From contig NZ_QEKO01000001.1 of NCBI RefSeq assembly GCF_003096595.1, forward strand, positions 744,001 to 808,000: a stretch of DNA of 64,000 nt, in the 5' to 3' direction. Both the position numbers and the translations under genes were made by a program. The notes beneath the pieces were generated by a model. The model had not been told where the DNA came from and made no database searches. It saw only the letters and a program-made list of their open reading frames with translations. This document shows positions 60,983-64,000 of this stretch, piece by piece. This DNA is from Pusillimonas noertemannii (GTDB lineage Bacteria > Pseudomonadota > Gammaproteobacteria > Burkholderiales > Burkholderiaceae_B). The first letter of the stretch is position 1. Every line of letters begins with the position of its first letter.

Positions 60983-61189
60983 GGCGTGGGGCTGGAAGGT
61001 GGCGAGGTGCCCCGTGCTGAAGGGCCGTAATGGCTCGGTTAACCGAATTTCGAATAACGACTATATCACCCAGGCATTATTTTTATAACCCGGGCTTGCA
61101 CTACTATTAGCGGTATGCGCGGCGCGCTGCTTGCGAGCGCGCCGGCGAAGGCGCCCACGGCGGCGTATGCAGTCAAGGAGACGGAATTC

Positions 61190-62156
61190 ATGAAGATCAG
61201 AATCATCGGCGCCGGCCCCGCGGGGCTTTACTTTGCCGCACTGATGAAGCAGCACGACCCATCGCACGACATCGTCATCTACGAGCGCAACCCGCGCGAT
61301 GCCACCTGGGGTTTCGGCGTGGTGTTTTCCGATCGCGCCCTTGAGTTCCTGAAAGGCGACGACGAGCAGCTTTACCATTACCTTACGCCCCATCTGGAAA
61401 ACTGGCCCGAGATCACCGTCGTCCACAACGACACCCGCATTCCCATTGCGGGCAATGGTTTTGCCTCGATCGGAAGGCTCGAGCTCCTGACCCTGATGTA
61501 CCGGTATGTAGAGCAGTTGGGCGTGCCCATACGCTTCGAGACCGAGGTGAACAGCCTGGAAGAAATCGGCGACGCCGACCTGGTGGTGGGCGCCAACGGG
61601 GTCGCATCGTGGATCCGCGCCGAGAACGAGGCGAAGCTGGGCACCACCACCGACTGGCGGCCCAATAAATTCATCTGGTACGGCACCACCAAGGCCTTCA
61701 ACAGCCTGACGCTTACTTTCCGCGAAACGGGGCAGGGCGTATTTTGCGCCCACCACTATCGCTACCGGCCCGACATGAGCACCTTTCTGGTCGAGGTCGA
61801 AGAAGACACCTGGCGACGCGCTGCGCACGGCCCATTTTTCCATAGGCTCGGGCACCCGGCTGGCCATGGAAGACGCCGTTGCGCTGTTCAAGGCCTTCAA
61901 GGAAACAGGCGAAGACGTGGCGCGTGCCCGCGAGCGCTTTCGCGAACTGCGCCTGCCCCCCATGCGCAAGATCTGGGAGGCGGCCAATGCCAGCATCGAG
62001 TGGTACGAAAAAATGGATGAATTGGTACCCTCGATGAGTCCGGTAGAATTTGCTTACAGCTACATGACCCGCACAGGCCGCGTGTCTCATGAAGACATGC
62101 GCCGCATCGATCCTGAACTGGCCGCGGCATACGAAAAGCTGGCGTCCGATAATTGA
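61190..62156 (+). pseudogene. FAD-dependent aromatic acyl-CoA monooxygenase, disrupted by an out-of-frame deletion
   Basis: The gene starts well, with AAGGAGACGG before the ATG, the FAD motif RIIGAGPAGLYFAALM, and FGVVFSDRALEF typical of salicylyl-CoA/2-aminobenzoyl-CoA monooxygenases. The first frame is coherent up to EEDTWRRA (about 61826) and then becomes nonsense. The rest, from GDALRTAHFSIGSGTRLAMEDAVA (two parts: 61812-61841 and on), is coherent in another frame to a stop at 62156. The GD motif that follows the second FAD-binding segment in this family normally lies about 45 residues further on, so the intervening DNA is missing. The deletion length must be 3n+2. The remnant should be inactive. 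An assembly error is an alternative. Confidence 0.85.
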
Positions 62157-62169
62157 GTGGAGACATCCA

Positions 62170-63063
62170 ATGAGCAAGCGTAAAGTCATCGTCACCGTTG
62201 CCCCTACGGGCGGCATGGCCAGCAAGAAGCAAAACCCCAACCTGCCCACTCAACCGAAGGAAATCGCCGAAGACGTGTTGCGCTGCTATAACGCGGGCGC
62301 CAGCGTGGTGGCCCTGCACGCGCGCCGCGCCAGCGACGACGAGGCCACTTGCGACCCTGCGGTCTACGGCGAAATAAACGCACTGATACGCGATAAATGC
62401 GACATTGTGCTCAACAACTCGACGGGCGGCGGCATCAACGGCGACATGATCCACCAGCTTAACAACGGCTTGTGGGAAATCAACTTCCAGGAGCGCCTGA
62501 AGGGCATGGAAGCCCCCGGCGCCGAGATGTGCACGCTCGACGCGCAGACCATCTGCGCCAGCTTCGGCGGCAAGGAAATCCTGGTTCCCACCACGCCCAC
62601 CCGCATCCGCGAGCTGGCCGAGAAGATGATGGCGCGCGGCATCAAGCCCGAATGGGAGGTCTTCAGCCTTGAAGACATTCTTCAGGACGTGACCAATGCC
62701 ATCAAGGCCGGCCTGGACAAGGCGCCGCACTTCATCAACATCGTGATCGGCGTCAATGCCTTCCAGGGCGCGCTGCCCTACACTCCGCGCATCCTGCAGA
62801 TGATGGTCGACCACTTGCCGCCCAACACCGTGTTCAACGTCAGCGGGATCGGCCCCGCGCAGCTGCCGGCCACGATCCAGGGCATTTTGCTGGGCGGCCA
62901 TGCGCGCACCGGCCTCGAAGACAATCTGTACTACGAGCACGGCGTGCTGGCTACCAACGTTCAGCTGGTCGAGCGCACCGTGCGCCTCATCCGCGAAATG
63001 GGCCACGAACCCGCCACGCCGACCGAGGCGCGCGAGATCATGGGCCTGCCGCAGCTCAAGTAG
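62170..63063 (+). CDS. BKACE-family (DUF849) beta-keto acid cleavage enzyme
   Basis: A 297-residue zinc TIM-barrel enzyme of the 3-keto-5-aminohexanoate cleavage family, which transfers an acetyl unit from a beta-keto acid to acetyl-CoA. VALHARR near residue 43 holds the zinc histidines, NNSTGGG is the conserved glycine loop, and GIGPAQLP and RTGLEDNLY come later. Substrate specificity is very diverse in this family. It starts 13 bases after the broken monooxygenase and looks intact. Confidence 0.88.
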   Translation: MSKRKVIVTVAPTGGMASKKQNPNLPTQPKEIAEDVLRCYNAGASVVALHARRASDDEATCDPAVYGEINALIRDKCDIVLNNSTGGGINGDMIHQLNNGLWEINFQERLKGMEAPGAEMCTLDAQTICASFGGKEILVPTTPTRIRELAEKMMARGIKPEWEVFSLEDILQDVTNAIKAGLDKAPHFINIVIGVNAFQGALPYTPRILQMMVDHLPPNTVFNVSGIGPAQLPATIQGILLGGHARTGLEDNLYYEHGVLATNVQLVERTVRLIREMGHEPATPTEAREIMGLPQLK

Positions 63064-63111
63064 GGTCGTAAAAGGCTATTATCAGAACTTTTGCATTGCG
63101 GAGCGCGGCGA

Positions 63112-63516
63112 ATGAGCCTGTTTGAACGTAGCCTGACCGTCGAGTGGGGCGATTGCGACGATGCCGGCATCGTCTTCTACCCCACTTTCTTTTACTGGTA
63201 CGACAGCACCTACCAGGGCCTGTGCCGCAGCAGGGGCCTTAGCCAGCGCACCATCCGTTCGCGCTTCAATGCGGTGACGCCGCTGGTCGATGTGGGCAGT
63301 GTGTTCCGTTCGCCGGTCACCTACGACGATGTCATCACCATCGAGGCCGATGTCGTCGAGTGGTCCGAGCGCCGCTTCAAGGTGGCCTACACGGTGAAAT
63401 GCGGCGATCGCCTGGTGTCGACCGGGCACGAGCTGCGCGCCTGGGCCGAGCTCGTCGGCGAGGGCCGCCTGAAAGGCGCGGCCATACCCGACGAGTTCAA
63501 GGCTTATTTTAGCTAG
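63112..63516 (+). CDS. Hot-dog acyl-CoA thioesterase, 4-hydroxybenzoyl-CoA thioesterase type
   Basis: A 134-residue hot-dog fold protein with the 4HBT catalytic region WGDCDDAGIVFYPTFFYWYD (Asp16 region and the GIVFYP motif). These enzymes hydrolyse aromatic CoA esters such as 4-hydroxybenzoyl-, gentisyl- or 2-aminobenzoyl-derived CoA. It follows the BKACE gene by 48 bases and its stop overlaps the stop of the converging amidohydrolase gene. Confidence 0.87.
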   Translation: MSLFERSLTVEWGDCDDAGIVFYPTFFYWYDSTYQGLCRSRGLSQRTIRSRFNAVTPLVDVGSVFRSPVTYDDVITIEADVVEWSERRFKVAYTVKCGDRLVSTGHELRAWAELVGEGRLKGAAIPDEFKAYFS

Positions 63517-64000
63517 CAGCAGCCGTCGCCCGCGGGGGGCTGCAGGCGCACATAGCGCCCATAGACCGGGTCTTTGTCCAGGCCCAGCAGCCTGATGGCG
63601 TTATCGCGCAAGATAAGCGGCTTTACTTCCTCGCGGATGCCGATCTTGTCGAAATCCTCGAGCCAGCGGTCGGGCGTGATCACCGGGAAGTCAGAGCCGA
63701 ACAGCATTTTGTCCTTCAGGACAGTGTTGGCGTACTGGATGAGTATGGGCGGGAAATACTTGGGCGACCAGCCTGAAAGGTCGATATAGACCTGGGGCTT
63801 GTGGGTTGCTACCGCCAGGGCGTTTTCCTGCCACGGAAACGAGGGGTGGGCGATGACGATGGGCATGTCGGGGAAATCAACCGCCACGTCGTCCAGGTAC
63901 ATGGGGTCGGAGTACTTCAGGCGCACGCCGCCGCCGCCGCGCATGCGGGCGCCCACGCCGGTCTGGCCGCTGTGGAAGATGGCCGGCAGGCCGGCCTCGG
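63513..64000 (-). CDS. Amidohydrolase (Amidohydrolase_2 family), 5' end outside window
   Basis: At least 162 codons of a TIM-barrel metal hydrolase. HSGQTGVG and AHPSFPWQE carry metal-site histidines, and GSDFPVITPDRW holds the catalytic aspartate near the C-terminus. The group includes decarboxylases and hydrolases of aromatic acid pathways (ACMSD-like), which fits the adjacent genes. The gene continues past the window end; the GTG at 63956 is internal and is not the start. The last residues are GDGCC. Confidence 0.85.
   Translation of the reverse strand, partial: EAGLPAIFHSGQTGVGARMRGGGGVRLKYSDPMYLDDVAVDFPDMPIVIAHPSFPWQENALAVATHKPQVYIDLSGWSPKYFPPILIQYANTVLKDKMLFGSDFPVITPDRWLEDFDKIGIREEVKPLILRDNAIRLLGLDKDPVYGRYVRLQPPAGDGCC

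Noticed and set aside
1-64000. tRNA, rRNA, insertion sequences, integrases and attachment sites
   Set aside because: I looked for T-loop motifs, transposase-like proteins and flanking direct repeats and found none I could support.

Overview
The window is a 64 kb stretch of a GC-rich proteobacterial chromosome. Gene content suggests a betaproteobacterium of the order Burkholderiales, most likely Alcaligenaceae (a Bordetella/Achromobacter/Castellaniella-like organism): an fds-type NAD-dependent formate dehydrogenase, MexEF-OprN-like efflux, many LysR regulators, CoA-linked aromatic catabolism and copper nitrite reductase. This placement rests on gene content and is an inference. No rRNA, tRNA, CRISPR array, transposase, integrase or phage gene was seen; the DNA looks like ordinary chromosome with accessory islands.

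Layout. 1-2 kb: the 5' part of a copper nitrite reductase with an extra N-terminal cupredoxin domain, and an MFS exporter. 2.2-9.8 kb: a single 2501-residue glycine-repeat autotransporter. 9.8-10.2 kb: a guanidinium exporter behind a two-hairpin guanidine-II (mini-ykkC) riboswitch. 10.3-16.5 kb: an iron locus with two Fur-box-like sites, containing a TonB-dependent receptor, a periplasmic siderophore esterase, a PepSY membrane protein and two small membrane proteins. 16.8-20.9 kb: a RidA-family deaminase, LysR regulator, pirin, hemerythrin and phosphoglycerate dehydrogenase. 20.9-23.1 kb: a nitric oxide response operon (truncated haemoglobin, NnrS, NsrR) preceded by a good NsrR operator. 23.4-34 kb: a GtrB-like glycosyltransferase, then a CUT2 sugar-type ABC transporter with an isochorismatase-fold amidase, a PuuE-like deacetylase, a LysR regulator and a class II aldolase, then a GtrA flippase and a YdjC/HpnK deacetylase. 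34-35 kb: a small phosphatase/sulfurtransferase-like protein and a universal stress protein. 35.2-42.2 kb: a LysR regulator divergent from an RND efflux operon.

42.3-54.9 kb is a formate dehydrogenase and molybdenum cofactor region: fdsG-fdsB-fdsA-fdhD-fdsD on the minus strand, a divergent ModE-HTH/periplasmic-binding-domain regulator with moaA behind it, then a tautomerase, mobA, and the convergent operon moaC-moaD-moaE-moaB-moeA. The cofactor genes supply the bis-MGD site of FdsA. 55-60 kb holds a small secreted protein, a peroxiredoxin, MFS and DMT transporters and biotin synthase. 60-64 kb is an aromatic acyl-CoA catabolic cluster under a LysR regulator. Its flavin monooxygenase is broken by an out-of-frame deletion that appears to have removed the DNA between two short direct repeats; it is followed by a BKACE-family enzyme, a hot-dog thioesterase and the end of an amidohydrolase.

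The strongest points for a second look are the autotransporter with its lysine-rich linkers, the guanidine-II riboswitch, the NsrR operon with its operator, the deletion in the flavin monooxygenase, and the ABC transporter/amidase/deacetylase/aldolase cluster, whose substrate I cannot assign.
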